From positions 372,001 through 436,000 of the forward strand of contig NZ_JACXZA010000001.1 in assembly GCF_014779765.1 (NCBI RefSeq): a DNA stretch of 64,000 nucleotides, given 5' to 3'. Each line of letters begins with the position of its first letter. The first letter of the stretch is position 1. A program made the translations under genes and the position numbers. A model generated the notes under the pieces. It did not search any database, had not been told where the DNA came from, and saw nothing but the letters and a program-made list of their open reading frames with translations. This DNA is from Paenibacillus terricola (GTDB lineage Bacteria; Bacillota; Bacilli; Paenibacillales; Paenibacillaceae). This document shows, piece after piece, positions 43,064 to 52,577 of the stretch.

Positions 43064-43987
43064 ATGAAGCGTTTTTCGATACTTTTGACTGCAGTTTTGC
43101 CGTTGCTCCTATTAACGGCTTGTGGTGAGTCGCATTCGGATAAGAATGCAGCTCGGCATGGATCTGCCGTTTCTGAATCTGTCTTACCTGTCTCTACTGA
43201 GACGAAGGATCCCGATCTAGAGAAGATCGACCCATATACTCTAGTAGAAGAAACCTCGGCTGATCTAAATCATGATGGCAGTAAGGAGGAGGTAAGTACT
43301 TATACGATGTGGGACGATGCGAATCAGAAATTATCGTTGAAAATCCGCATCGATGAGGGAGAGCAGCATTTCGAGATCCATAATCCGAGAAAACTAACGA
43401 GCATTGCCCCAATCAAATCTGTAAATCTGAATAATGGCAACAAAGGTCTGTTGATTCTTTTTTACAGTGAGGAAGAGGAACAGAATCGAAATAAAAACGA
43501 TTTATACAGCGGGGATTTCTCAGGTGTGGTCGTTACTTACCTCGATAAGAAAATCGAACTTGCGTTAAATTTGTTCGAGGCGCCATATCGTAATGAGAAT
43601 AATTATGAACTGAAGTATGTAGGTGATAGTAACATTCATCTGGTGGATCATGCTACCGGCTTTACCTCTGATTATAAGGCCTATGTCTCCGAGGTGGACA
43701 AAGATGAATCGGAGAAATTGTTCCAGATTCTGGATAGCTTGAATATACCGAGCGCAATGGCGAATAAACAGTTTTATAAAATCGTTGCGGAAGATACGGA
43801 TAAGGACGGTGTCGATGAAATCATTGCATCTACGAATATTCCAGGTGTCAAGGGAAACGACGTACTTGGTGTCATCGACTATCATTATCGGTACGAAGCA
43901 CCTTCCTATCGTATAGCGAAGGAGGAGTTGTGGCATAACAAAGTGCTTGATGAGCCTCTAATACAAGAGCAAACATTTGATTCATAA
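43064..43987 (+). CDS. Hypothetical lipoprotein with EF-hand-like DxDxDG motifs
   Basis: A 307-residue secreted lipoprotein: signal with lipobox LTAC (cysteine near residue 20). I do not recognise a family. It contains DLNHDGSKEE near residue 75 and DTDKDGVDEI near 250, of the DxDxDG type that binds calcium in VCBS/FG-GAP- or EF-hand-like repeats. The gene is more A+T-rich than its neighbours (about 42% G+C by inspection) and is rich in Asn, Asp, Glu and Lys, which may indicate later acquisition. It follows a hairpin and stands alone. Confidence 0.75.
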   Translation: MKRFSILLTAVLPLLLLTACGESHSDKNAARHGSAVSESVLPVSTETKDPDLEKIDPYTLVEETSADLNHDGSKEEVSTYTMWDDANQKLSLKIRIDEGEQHFEIHNPRKLTSIAPIKSVNLNNGNKGLLILFYSEEEEQNRNKNDLYSGDFSGVVVTYLDKKIELALNLFEAPYRNENNYELKYVGDSNIHLVDHATGFTSDYKAYVSEVDKDESEKLFQILDSLNIPSAMANKQFYKIVAEDTDKDGVDEIIASTNIPGVKGNDVLGVIDYHYRYEAPSYRIAKEELWHNKVLDEPLIQEQTFDS

Positions 43988-43993
43988 GGGCAT

Positions 43994-44045
43994 AGAGCCA
44001 TTCTGTCCATCCAGCGGCATGCTGATGGGCGGAGTGGCTCTTTGT
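43994..44045 (+). terminator. Intrinsic terminator after the EF-hand-like lipoprotein gene
   Basis: AGAGCCA and TGGCTCT form the outer stem with an inner CCAT/ATGG plus CAGC/GCTG hairpin, followed by TTGTG. Confidence 0.65.
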
Positions 44046-44115
44046 GTTCGTTTGTTTCTTGAATCGGGTACAATATGGGTGATGAGACATGCATGGAGGC
44101 TTGGAGGCGTACCAG

Positions 44116-44724
44116 ATGAAAGAGAATCAGTTGAGCATAGACCAATCGCAGCTGCAGGAACAGGAGCGTTTGTTTATCGCGTTGGCGCTGCCTGAGTCCA
44201 TGAAGCAGGCGTTCGGGGAGAAGATGGAGCGGATTAAGGAGCAGCTGCCATTCAAGCGTTGGGTGCATCCGATGGATATGCATGTGACGCTGCAGTTTCT
44301 CGGCGATGTGCCGAAGGAGCGTATCAGGGACATTGATGCTGCTCTGCGCGCGCGTGCCTCTCGAATTAGCTGGCCAGGGCTGAATGTAGGGGTCAAGGGG
44401 CTGGGAGTGTTCGGGCGACCGGAAAGGCCTTCAGTGCTGTGGGCAGGCATTGAGGCGGATCGGACCGTGCTTGACGGATTGTACCAAGCAGTTGTTGAGT
44501 CGATGATAACGGTAGGTTTTGAGCCAGAGCAGCGGCCTTACAGTCCGCACCTGACACTCGCTCGCAACTATGCGGGGGCCATGCCTTTTGAACAGGAGAC
44601 ATTATCGATTGGGGAAGATGTGTCTAGCACAGAGTGGAACTGGCGGGCAGATTCGATTACGTTATATAAAAGTAATACACGGGTGAAGCCTTCGTACGAG
44701 GCGATTGGTGTATATCCGCTATAA
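44116..44724 (+). CDS. thpR: RNA 2',3'-cyclic phosphodiesterase (ThpR/LigT family)
   Basis: A 202-residue 2H phosphoesterase that opens RNA 2',3'-cyclic phosphate ends. The two catalytic HxTx motifs are seen as MHVTLQFLGDV near residue 55 and SPHLTLARNY near 145, with the family's ERLFIALALPESMK near the start. The ATG at 44116 follows GGAGGCG. The gene is alone and shares a terminator with the small gene on the other strand. Confidence 0.92.
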   Translation: MKENQLSIDQSQLQEQERLFIALALPESMKQAFGEKMERIKEQLPFKRWVHPMDMHVTLQFLGDVPKERIRDIDAALRARASRISWPGLNVGVKGLGVFGRPERPSVLWAGIEADRTVLDGLYQAVVESMITVGFEPEQRPYSPHLTLARNYAGAMPFEQETLSIGEDVSSTEWNWRADSITLYKSNTRVKPSYEAIGVYPL

Positions 44725-44728
44725 ATGC

Positions 44729-44767
44729 AAAAGGCTCCGCACCGGCGTAAGCCGATCGGAGCCTTCA
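44729..44767. terminator. Bidirectional terminator between thpR and the YqzM-like gene
   Basis: AAGGCTCCG and CGGAGCCTT form a nine-bp stem with inner CGGCgtaaGCCG. The minus-strand side has TTTTG. Confidence 0.8.
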
Positions 44768-44777
44768 CATTCATCAA

Positions 44778-44936
44778 CTAGGATTGAACGAACTTGATGA
44801 TGACCATACCGAAGAATACGATGGTCATGAATGCAAGCATACCGCCAAAGCCGAATACGACGTCCTTCAGGTCATCGCGCGGCTCTTGGTTCACGTGTGC
44901 GCGCGGGTCTTCCGCTGCATATTGCGTGTTGTTCAT
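44778..44936 (-). CDS. YqzM-like small membrane protein
   Basis: A 52-residue protein with an acidic, Asn-rich N-terminus and one membrane helix (DVVFGFGGMLAFMTIVFFGM then VIIKFV) ending near the C-terminus. This resembles YqzM of Bacillus, a small sporulation-linked membrane protein. The ATG at 44936 has GAGGGGGAT about nine bases upstream; a GTG 30 bases further would include that site. Function unknown. Confidence 0.65.
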   Translation of the reverse strand: MNNTQYAAEDPRAHVNQEPRDDLKDVVFGFGGMLAFMTIVFFGMVIIKFVQS

Positions 44937-45009
44937 CGCTTTCAAATCCCCCTCGTACGTTACCATAAATATATAGTTGTAGTATAACCAACCACGTAAA
45001 CAATTGTAA

Positions 45010-45041
45010 AGAGGTGGTTCAAAAAGTACGAAAACCGTACT
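45010..45041. repeat. Solo end of the MITE-like repeat with a short hairpin
   Basis: AGAGGTGGTTCAAAAAGT repeats the left end of both MITE-like elements (with one or two changes), and is followed by AAGTACG-aaaac-CGTACTT, a perfect seven-bp hairpin. The other end is missing. It lies 110 bases before uvrC. Confidence 0.65.
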
Positions 45042-45154
45042 TGCTAAACATGAAGCAAAAACCAGACAAACCTTCGGTCAATCGTATGCTACAATAGACA
45101 GGATGGCGCATTGCGCCCGAATTCATGCATGATTACATGTTCGGAGGGAGACCG

Positions 45155-47179
45155 ATGGATCGGCGAGGAAATAGTGGGGAACGGGATGCGGCTGCGGAAT
45201 TGATCCGGAGCAAACTGGCGCTGCTGCCAGATGCACCGGGCTGTTATCTAATGAAGAACGGCGAAGGGACGATCATCTACGTCGGCAAGGCGAAGGTGTT
45301 GAAGAACCGGGTTCGCTCCTACTTCAACGGCTCGCATAATGGCAAGACGCAGCGACTCGTCTCCGAAATCCGCGATTTTGAATATATTGTGGTTGGCAGC
45401 AACATGGAGTCACTCATTCTCGAGTGCAATCTGATTAAACAGTATCATCCGCGTTACAACGTATTGCTTAAGGACGACAAGACATTTCCTTATATCAAAA
45501 TAACAAGCGAGCGCCATCCGAAGCTGGAAGTTACGCGCAGAGTGCTGAAGGACAAAGCTAAATATTTTGGCCCGTATCCGAATGCGTTCGCGGCCCAGCA
45601 GACCAAGAAGCTGCTTGATCGCCTATATCCGCTTCGCAAATGTAACACGCTGCCGGACAAGGTCTGTCTGTATTATCATATCGGCCAATGCATTGCGCCG
45701 TGCGAATATCCAGTAGAGACATCCGAGTATGATCGAATGGTGCAGGCAATTACGAAGTTTCTCAATGGCGGGCAGGACGAGGTTAAGGCGGAGCTTCAAC
45801 GCAAAATGGAAGAAGCGGCCGAATCGCTTGAGTTCGAACGTGCGAAGGAGTACCGCGATCAGATTATGGCGATCGACGCCATCGTCGAGAAGCAGAAGAT
45901 TACGCTGGCAGATGCGGTCGATCGCGATGTATTCGGCTATTCGACCGATAAGGGCTGGATGAGCGTGCAGATTCTGTACATGCGTTCGGGCAAAATGGTA
46001 GAGCGCCGCTCCTCGTCCTTCCCGTATTACGGTGAAGCGTATGACGACTTCGTTACGTTCGTGGCGCAGTATTACAGCGACAACCCGGCGCTGCCGCGTG
46101 AGATTCTACTGCCTTCGCCACCGGAAGAGCAGGTTGAGGAAGCAACGATAACATCAGATGCTTCTGCTGTGGAAGATGCCGCTGCACAGACCGAGGCAGG
46201 TGTAGACGAGCAAGCAGAGGATGCAGTCCCTGTGGAGGGAGTCTCCGCTGTTGTAGAAGCCGAGGAAGGCGAGGATCAGGCTCCTGTAGGTTCTCGGGCG
46301 AATGAGATCCGTGAATCGCTGCAGAAGTGGCTGAACGTCAAAGTATTCGTACCGCAGCGCGGCAAGAAGCGGGATGTTGTACGGATGGCTTGCAACAATG
46401 CCAAGGTATCGCTGGACGAGAAGTTCAAGCTGATCGAGCGGGATGAGGAGCGCAGCGTGAAAGCAACCGAATCGCTTGCAGGCTGGCTTGGCCTTGAATC
46501 CGTTCACCGCATTGAAGCATTCGATAACTCGAACATTCAAGGTACGAACCCGGTATCGGCGATGGTCGTCTTCACGGACGGCAAGCCGGATCGGAAGGAG
46601 TACCGCAAATATAAAGTGCGCACCGTCGTTGGCGCAGACGATTATGAGACGATGCGAGAAGTTATCCGTCGTCGATACGAACGGGTGCTTAAGGAAGATT
46701 TGCAGCGGCCGGATCTTATCGTTGTCGACGGTGGCCGAGGCCAGATTGCTGTAGCGCTTGACGTATTGGAGAACGAGCTTGGTCTATCCATTCCGGTATG
46801 CGGTCTCGTCAAGGATGCGAAGCACCGCACGGCGCAGCTCATGACCGGCGATCCGCCAGAGGTCGTGCCGCTGCCGCGCGACAGCCAAGAGTTCTACCTG
46901 CTGCAGCGCATCCAGGACGAGGTTCACCGCTTCGCGATCACGTTCCACCGCGAGCAACGCGGCAAGTCGATGGTCGCTTCGCGTCTCGACTCGATTCCGG
47001 GGATTGGCGAGAAGCGTCGTAAAGCGCTGCTTAAACATTTTGGCTCGCTGAAGAAAATCCGCGAGGCTTCCGTCGAGGACTTCAAGACGCTCTCGATCGG
47101 CGAGAAGCTTGCGACACAAATTCTGCAGGCGCTGCGAGAGGAAGATGAATCGAATGACGATCCAAGCGGTACTCTTTGA
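45155..47179 (+). CDS. uvrC: Excinuclease ABC subunit C
   Basis: A 674-residue nucleotide excision repair endonuclease that makes both incisions beside the lesion held by UvrB. N-terminal GIY-YIG domain ([20 protein letters not shown]), UVR domain (about 195-235, [20 protein letters not shown]), RNase H-like domain ([20 protein letters not shown], ... [12 protein letters not shown]) and C-terminal helix-hairpin-helix pair ([20 protein letters not shown]). Residues about 325-380 are an unusual acidic Ala/Glu/Val-rich insert, making the protein some 70 residues longer than usual. The ATG at 45155 follows GGAGGGAG. The HAD phosphatase gene overlaps its end. Confidence 0.96.
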   Translation: MDRRGNSGERDAAAELIRSKLALLPDAPGCYLMKNGEGTIIYVGKAKVLKNRVRSYFNGSHNGKTQRLVSEIRDFEYIVVGSNMESLILECNLIKQYHPRYNVLLKDDKTFPYIKITSERHPKLEVTRRVLKDKAKYFGPYPNAFAAQQTKKLLDRLYPLRKCNTLPDKVCLYYHIGQCIAPCEYPVETSEYDRMVQAITKFLNGGQDEVKAELQRKMEEAAESLEFERAKEYRDQIMAIDAIVEKQKITLADAVDRDVFGYSTDKGWMSVQILYMRSGKMVERRSSSFPYYGEAYDDFVTFVAQYYSDNPALPREILLPSPPEEQVEEATITSDASAVEDAAAQTEAGVDEQAEDAVPVEGVSAVVEAEEGEDQAPVGSRANEIRESLQKWLNVKVFVPQRGKKRDVVRMACNNAKVSLDEKFKLIERDEERSVKATESLAGWLGLESVHRIEAFDNSNIQGTNPVSAMVVFTDGKPDRKEYRKYKVRTVVGADDYETMREVIRRRYERVLKEDLQRPDLIVVDGGRGQIAVALDVLENELGLSIPVCGLVKDAKHRTAQLMTGDPPEVVPLPRDSQEFYLLQRIQDEVHRFAITFHREQRGKSMVASRLDSIPGIGEKRRKALLKHFGSLKKIREASVEDFKTLSIGEKLATQILQALREEDESNDDPSGTL

Positions 47180-47813
47180 TCTAGATGGAACATTGCTTGA
47201 TCGGGATTCATCTCTGCTTGCATTTGTGAGTCATCAGCATGATCGAATTCCGGCTTTTCAGGTTGTAGAGAAGGAACGGTTTGTTCAGCGGTTTATTGAG
47301 CTCGATAATCACGGTTATGTATGGAAAGACAAAGTGTATCAGCAGTTGATCGAGGAGTTTGGGATTGCAGACTTGGATTGGGAGGATTGCTTGCACGACT
47401 ATGTGAGCGGCTTTCAACAGCACTGCATCGGCTTCGCGAATCTGCACAGCATGCTGACGAAGCTGAAGGAGCAAGACATTAAGGTAGCGCTCATTTCCAA
47501 TGGGTTCGGACAGTTCCAACACGATAACTTCATGGCTCTTGATATAGCGCATCTATTTGATGAAGTGCTCATATCGGAGTGGGAGGGACTGCGGAAACCG
47601 GATCCGGCGATCTTCAACCGTGCGTTAACGAAGCTAGGCGTCGCTGCAGAGCGTGCGTTGTTCGTAGGCGATCATCCGGACTACGATGTCCGGGCAAGCC
47701 GTGAGGTTGGTATGAGAGCGGTCTGGAAGCGATCCCCTCATTATGAATCCGCCGAGCATGCCGTTGCTATCATCGATGATCTAGAGGAACTCATTGCGAT
47801 TGTACTTCCATAA
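47154..47813 (+). CDS. HAD-superfamily phosphatase (HAD-IA)
   Basis: A 219-residue hydrolase with the four HAD motifs: DLDGTLLD near the start (nucleophile Asp), LISNGFG (motif II), [10 protein letters not shown] (motif III lysine) and [16 protein letters not shown] (motif IV). A helical cap lies between. It resembles YjjG-like or phosphoglycolate-phosphatase-like enzymes; the substrate is unknown. The ATG at 47154 is preferred because GAGAGGA is about 11 bases upstream; 47145 abuts it. It overlaps uvrC by 26 bases, indicating one operon. Confidence 0.9.
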   Translation: MTIQAVLFDLDGTLLDRDSSLLAFVSHQHDRIPAFQVVEKERFVQRFIELDNHGYVWKDKVYQQLIEEFGIADLDWEDCLHDYVSGFQQHCIGFANLHSMLTKLKEQDIKVALISNGFGQFQHDNFMALDIAHLFDEVLISEWEGLRKPDPAIFNRALTKLGVAAERALFVGDHPDYDVRASREVGMRAVWKRSPHYESAEHAVAIIDDLEELIAIVLP

Positions 47814-47821
47814 TAATGACG

Positions 47822-47868
47822 AAAGAAGCTGGTGGCCTTGTATAAACAGGGCAACCAGCTTCTTTTTA
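47822..47868 (+). terminator. Intrinsic terminator after uvrC-HAD
   Basis: AAGAAGCTGGTtGCC-type arms AAAGAAGCTGG and CCAGCTTCTTT pair around a 21-base loop, followed by TTAAA. Confidence 0.8.
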
Positions 47869-47880
47869 AATGAAGAAAAC

Positions 47881-48633
47881 CTATTGTTTCAACGCCGCAT
47901 AAGCTCCCGCCGCTGCAGACAGATAATAAGCTAATCCCGTCTGCTGACCTTCGAGCATGGACAAGTGAAAATCATCCTGCAGGAAGAACTGTGTCTGAGC
48001 GGCGAAGTCTTGTGGCGATGCTGCATGCCCATGCGAATTCAGAAACGCAAGATGGCGTTCGATCCGGTTGATGATAACGTCATCGTTATGCTTCACGCCT
48101 TCCTTAAGCGAAGCGCTCATTTCATTCATGAAAGCCATCGCTTCAATTGCCTGCTCATTCATCTGTGACACCTGGTCTGCAGTTACCTCTGAGGGTTCCA
48201 TTCCGTACTTATCTGCCAGATGCTGATTGTGCTCCGTTAACGCTTTGCTCCACTCTTCCTCATTGTTGAAGCCTTTGAACATTTCCTTATCATCCATCGT
48301 TGCACCCTCCTGAATTGAAGTAATCGACTTCTGCAGCGTATGTGCGATTGTGTCTAGTCTCCGCTGACGGTCTGCGATCAGCTTCTGCTGCTCCGATAGA
48401 ATGGAGTGTCGATCCGTAAGGTTCGCGAATAACTCCTTAATCCGATCCAGGGAGAAGTCCAGCTCTCTGTAAAATAAAATTTCCTGCAGCCGTTCCAGCT
48501 CCCGGGCTCCATACAACCGATACCCAGCTTCACTCACCTTGCTCGGATATTACAGCCCAATCTTGTGATAATGATGCAGCGTCTTAATCGTCACATTCGA
48601 GAGCTCCGACACTTCCTTCACCGTGTACAGCAT
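47881..48633 (-). pseudogene. MerR-family (TipA-like) regulator with in-frame stop at codon 28
   Basis: Read from the ATG at 48633, which has a strong GGAGGTG site, the frame gives a typical MerR start (MLYTVKEVSELSNVTIKTLH, then HYHKIGL), then a TAA at 48552-48550, then resumes in the same frame with YPSKVSEAGYRLYGARELE, the second half of the MerR DNA-binding domain. The C-terminal part is a TipA-S-like ligand-binding domain (NEEEWSKALTEHNQHLADKYG). MerR proteins have Leu where the stop stands (GLLxP), so a single TTA/TAA change explains it. A shorter product from 48537 would lack half the helix-turn-helix. I treat it as a pseudogene unless the base is a sequencing error. Confidence 0.8.
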
Positions 48634-48814
48634 CGCATGTTCACCTCCGCACAAGTAGCATAAAGTCTCTCCTAACAGGAGAGTCAACCTTATTTTCCAA
48701 TAAAAAAAGCGACGCAGAATTCCCGCATCACTGTGTATGTGTAGTAGCTTTTAGGACAGCCCACTAGCCCAACTCGATGGGACTCAACTTATACGCAGCG
48801 ATACGGAACGGAGT

Positions 48815-48891
48815 GGGTGAATTGTTCTGAAGAAGCAGAGTGAATGCTTCCGATGTAGCTTTCCTCCGGAAAGCTTTTAGAACATTCACCC
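48815..48891. repeat. Palindromic repeat with a hairpin module shared with the 2.1-kb element
   Basis: Outer arms GGGTGAATTGTTCT (48815-48828) and AGAACATTCACCC (48879-48891) pair with one bulge. The interior holds ATGCTTCCGATG followed by AGCTTTCC-tcc-GGAAAGCT (48857-48875), a close relative of the AGGTTTCC-gct-GGAAACCT module at 2178-2196. The rest of 48634-48994 holds no gene that I can support. Confidence 0.7.
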
Positions 48892-48994
48892 GCGGAGCGA
48901 CCGCACGCACCAGCAATTTATCTCATAAGCCGTTAAGTCCTTTAAGTTTTATATTCTGCTTAAGCCTTCGTCCTTAAGCCCTTAAACACATTCC

Positions 48995-50623
48995 TCAACC
49001 CACAGCCTCACGCCGTCCCGCCACCTTCATGATTACCCAAGCGACCGCCACCGGCAGCGCCAGATATACAAGCGCGGCGATTATATTAATAGCCGTTCCC
49101 ATCATCAACAGATCGAACGACATCAGCACCGTGTCCAATATCGCATGCGTGAAAACCGCCGTAATAAAGCCGAAGCGTATAAAAATCCAACAGAAGAGGA
49201 GACCCACAATCGTCAGCTCAATCAACCGGCTGTACGCCGGAAACACCGGATACGATACGTGCCCGAGCGCCCAGATGACCGTCGGCACCAGACACGCCAG
49301 GAAACGGCGGCGGAACAGCCGCTCGAATACGGCTATACCAAACAACCGGTACAGCGCTTCCTCCGATATCGCTGCGCACCATGCGAGAAGCGGGAACAGC
49401 AACGGCAGCGCCATATTATACGTCGATGAGTCCACGCTTGTGGTCGACCAAGAGCCGATGAACTGATCGAGCCCAAGCAGCAGAATCGTCTGCGCACCAA
49501 GCAGAGCGAAGGAGAGCGGATACGAAATTTTCATCGAACTCCACACGTGGTTTCCATAAGCAGGTTCGCCGAATCGGAGCCACAGCGGCTTGCCGATCCT
49601 ACGCCATAGTCCGTCCCCGCTGACGAGGCTGAACCAGATGGCAAGACCCATGAACACGGTGAAAATGTTCGAGATAATGACGCCGCCAGCCGTCAAACTG
49701 TCTGTATTCGAACGTACGCCAAGCGTCGCGCGGATGCCGTCTGCCATGTTGTAGTTGTTAACAATATAGAAGCCGAGGAACAGCAGGCACAGGACGAGGC
49801 CGCGCCGGAACAACGCGATTTTGCGAATACGTATCGCGTAAACAATGGCAAGCAGGAACAACAGGGCATTCATCAGCATGCTGCCGTACAATGATAAGGT
49901 GCTCGCCAAGTTCTTCTGCTTCTGTACATAAGTCGTGTAGCTGTCGGGAGCATTGAATTTGGGCTCATATTTCAAAATAACCGGATTGGAAGCAGAGGCG
50001 GGCCAATCGACCGTAATTTTGATCGTTAATGCGGCATCCCCGATTGCATAACCTTTGGGCCGAATGGTCACAACATTGCCTGCTACGCTTGCATCTTTCA
50101 GATCCGACAGACGGAAGCCGCTCGCTGAAACAGCCGCCTGTCTGGCGGCCATCAATCGTGACCAGTCGGACATGTAATTGTTTCTCGTCTTCTCTCCGGT
50201 ATTGGCAGGCAAGTAGATCCAGCTTGTTACTTGTCCGTTCTCCATATGAACCTGCACGAATAACGTGCCGGATTTCATCCTGACTTCAGTCTGGAACGTA
50301 TCTGTCGGAAATTTGGAATCGTACGTTTTCGAGTAGACGTTTAGCTTGTGTTCTTTCGACAGATAGCCATACAGCATACTATCAGACTGATGAACGGTAT
50401 GCGTTGCGCTAATCGGTTCTTTAAACCGAGATTTGGCGAAAGCGGCTGCCTTGGCTGCTGCCTCCTCGCGTGTAATAACAGAAGATGACTCCGCGCTGCC
50501 GCTCTCGGAAGGGGAGATAAAGATCGGCACGATTTGCAGCAGCAAGAAGATAATGAGGCCGAGCAGGCCAACGAACATAATGGAGCGCGGGATGCGCTGA
50601 GGCAGCAGCGGATAATCAGACAT
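48995..50623 (-). CDS. CPBP-family intramembrane glutamic protease-like protein
   Basis: A 542-residue membrane protein. After an N-terminal membrane segment (about 10-32) comes a soluble domain of some 200 residues (exported, by topology), then seven or eight membrane segments. The C-terminal CPBP/Rce1-like domain carries EEALYRLFG (the EExxxR motif), the histidine in ALGHVSYPVFPAY and HAILDTVL. Such proteases cleave inside membranes; some mature or resist bacteriocins. The extra N-terminal domain is not one I recognise. The ATG at 50623 follows AAGGAGGG. Confidence 0.88.
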   Translation of the reverse strand: MSDYPLLPQRIPRSIMFVGLLGLIIFLLLQIVPIFISPSESGSAESSSVITREEAAAKAAAFAKSRFKEPISATHTVHQSDSMLYGYLSKEHKLNVYSKTYDSKFPTDTFQTEVRMKSGTLFVQVHMENGQVTSWIYLPANTGEKTRNNYMSDWSRLMAARQAAVSASGFRLSDLKDASVAGNVVTIRPKGYAIGDAALTIKITVDWPASASNPVILKYEPKFNAPDSYTTYVQKQKNLASTLSLYGSMLMNALLFLLAIVYAIRIRKIALFRRGLVLCLLFLGFYIVNNYNMADGIRATLGVRSNTDSLTAGGVIISNIFTVFMGLAIWFSLVSGDGLWRRIGKPLWLRFGEPAYGNHVWSSMKISYPLSFALLGAQTILLLGLDQFIGSWSTTSVDSSTYNMALPLLFPLLAWCAAISEEALYRLFGIAVFERLFRRRFLACLVPTVIWALGHVSYPVFPAYSRLIELTIVGLLFCWIFIRFGFITAVFTHAILDTVLMSFDLLMMGTAINIIAALVYLALPVAVAWVIMKVAGRREAVG

Positions 50624-50860
50624 AAGGCCCTCCTTGTATGCCGAACGCGGCAACAGCTTGTTCTTCAATATAAGTTTGTACCTCTGCTACTTTAGCATAT
50701 GATCGCTTGGCCGAGCCAATGTCTCGATCGCGACCTTACAAAAAGGTAGAGAATAGTCGCAAGCGCGTAAAATAACGATCAGCGTCCAGCTAATGACAAG
50801 CTTGCCACATAGATTCGATATTTTTCGGTTTAAATCGTCTCAATTGGAGACAAATCCTTG

Positions 50861-50890
50861 TTGGTGTCGTTCTCCTTTTCGCTATATAAT
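50861..50890 (+). promoter_or_regulatory. Probable promoter of the ktrB-ktrA leader
   Basis: TTGGTG (50861-50866), 18-base spacer, TATAAT (50885-50890), 35 bases upstream of the riboswitch aptamer. Confidence 0.6.
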
Positions 50891-50924
50891 TTGATGAGTT
50901 GCTGGACAATAACCGAATATTCAA

Positions 50925-51102
50925 CAGCCGAATTTCCGAAGGAAAACGGGGGAACCATATTGTTGCCGTCTATGCAGACGCTGCCGATCGCATCGGCCGT
51001 ACGCGGCAACTTGGGGTGAATTCAGCAAGATGGGGGATGCCTCCCCTGCGCTGATAGGGCGATCTATCCGGGCCCGAATCCGACAGCTAACCTCGTAGGC
51101 TG
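50925..51102 (+). promoter_or_regulatory. c-di-AMP riboswitch (ydaO/yuaA leader)
   Basis: The aptamer is closed by CAGCC (50925-50929) and GGCTG (51098-51102). Conserved elements are in the right order: CCGAAGGAAAACGGGGGAAC, then GGGGTGAATTC near 51010, and CCGAATCCGACAGCTAACCT with CGTAGGC near the 3' end. An intrinsic terminator follows, so high c-di-AMP should stop transcription of the potassium-uptake genes, as known for ktrAB in Bacillus. Confidence 0.93.
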
Positions 51103-51121
51103 CATGGACAGAACTCATCGC

Positions 51122-51152
51122 AGACGGCATTGGGTTTCCAATGTCTTTTTTT
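51122..51152 (+). terminator. Terminator of the c-di-AMP riboswitch
   Basis: CATTGG and CCAATG form the stem around GTTT, followed by TCTTTTTTTG. It lies between the aptamer and ktrB. Confidence 0.8.
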
Positions 51153-51198
51153 GTGCGTTTAGACGAGTCTGTACAATGGATATGGAGAGGGACATACG

Positions 51199-52545
51199 AT
51201 GATCAATGTTAACAAACGAAAACTGTTCAGCTGGTCGCCGCCGCGAATTCTGGTGTCAGGATTTGGACTCATTATTTTGCTAGGAGGCTTGCTGCTTTCG
51301 CTTCCGATCTCGAATACGGACGGTCAATATCTACGTTATATAGACGCCGTATTCACCGCAACGTCCGCGACCTGTGTGACAGGTCTCGTCGTTGTAGATA
51401 CCGGAACTCATTTTACGACATTCGGTCAGCTTGTTCTAATGGTATTAATCCAAATCGGCGGTTTAGGCTTCATGACGATGGCGACGCTGATCGCGCTTGT
51501 TCTGCGCAAGCGGATATCGCTTAAGGAACGACTTGTTCTCCAAGAAGCGATGAATCAAACGAACATGGAAGGCATCGTTAGGCTGATTCGCAAAGTTATC
51601 GTTTATTCACTTGCGATTGAGGGTACAGGTGCGCTGCTGTTCGCGAGTCGCTTTACCTTTGACATGCCGCTTGGCCAAGCCATTTATTTCGGTATCTGGC
51701 ATGCTGTTTCCATGTTCAACAACGCTGGCTTCGACTTATTCGGCGGGTTCCGCAGCTTAACAACCTATGTTGGGGATCCGATTGTGAATATAACCGCAAT
51801 GGGACTTATTATTCTTGGTGGTCTTGGCTTTATTGTAATGTCTGACCTAATTGAATTCCGGAAGCACAGAAAGCTGTCGCTTCATTCCAAGGTTGTACTG
51901 ACGATGACGGGGTTTCTGCTCGTCATTGGGACGATTGTTATCTTTATCTTCGAGTTCTCGAATAAGCAGACGTTAGGATCGCTCGATTGGGGGGCCAAAA
52001 TATGGGCGGCTATGTTCCAGTCGGTGACGCCGCGTACAGCAGGCGCCAATACGATCGATATCGGTATGATGCGGCAAGCAACGCTTTTCTTCATGGTCAT
52101 TCTGATGTTTATCGGCGCATCGCCTGGCTCGACCGGCGGCGGCATTAAGACGACGACATTTATGACGCTTATCGGAGCAGTTATTGCGATGATTCGGGGC
52201 AAAGAGGATATCGTAATGTTCAAATACCGTCTACCCCGGGAAAGGATTTTCAAAGCGTTAACCATTACGATGCTGTCGCTAGTGCTTGTCATAGTCGTTA
52301 CGATGATACTCTCCGCTACTGAAGATCGTGAATTCCTAAGGCTGCTGTTCGAGGCGACTTCGGCTTTTGGCACGGTAGGCTTGTCTACGGGCATTACGCC
52401 TTCGCTCACCGATTTCGGCAAAATCATCCTATGCTTCACGATGTTTGCCGGACGGCTTGGGCCGCTCACCCTTGCATACGCGCTTGGTCCGAAGGCGGAG
52501 AAGGATCTATATCGGTACCCTGAAGGCAAAATCATTATTGGATAA
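51199..52545 (+). CDS. ktrB: TrkH/KtrB-type potassium uptake membrane subunit
   Basis: A 448-residue potassium (or Na+-coupled K+) channel subunit of the Trk/Ktr/HKT family with four membrane-pore-membrane repeats. The first selectivity-loop segment is TSATCVTGLVVVDTG and others are WHAVSMFNNAGFDLFG, SVTPRTAGANTIDIG and ATSAFGTVGLSTGIT, each with the key glycine. It works with the KtrA-type RCK subunit encoded next. Which of KtrB or KtrD of B. subtilis it equals cannot be told here. Expression is under the c-di-AMP riboswitch. Confidence 0.94.
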   Translation: MINVNKRKLFSWSPPRILVSGFGLIILLGGLLLSLPISNTDGQYLRYIDAVFTATSATCVTGLVVVDTGTHFTTFGQLVLMVLIQIGGLGFMTMATLIALVLRKRISLKERLVLQEAMNQTNMEGIVRLIRKVIVYSLAIEGTGALLFASRFTFDMPLGQAIYFGIWHAVSMFNNAGFDLFGGFRSLTTYVGDPIVNITAMGLIILGGLGFIVMSDLIEFRKHRKLSLHSKVVLTMTGFLLVIGTIVIFIFEFSNKQTLGSLDWGAKIWAAMFQSVTPRTAGANTIDIGMMRQATLFFMVILMFIGASPGSTGGGIKTTTFMTLIGAVIAMIRGKEDIVMFKYRLPRERIFKALTITMLSLVLVIVVTMILSATEDREFLRLLFEATSAFGTVGLSTGITPSLTDFGKIILCFTMFAGRLGPLTLAYALGPKAEKDLYRYPEGKIIIG

Positions 52546-52577
52546 TAAATAGAGAAGATAAGAGGTAGGAGAAACCA

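Noticed and set aside
50921-51130. Small minus-strand gene in the ktrB leader
   Set aside because: The region is the c-di-AMP riboswitch; the open frame is a by-product.
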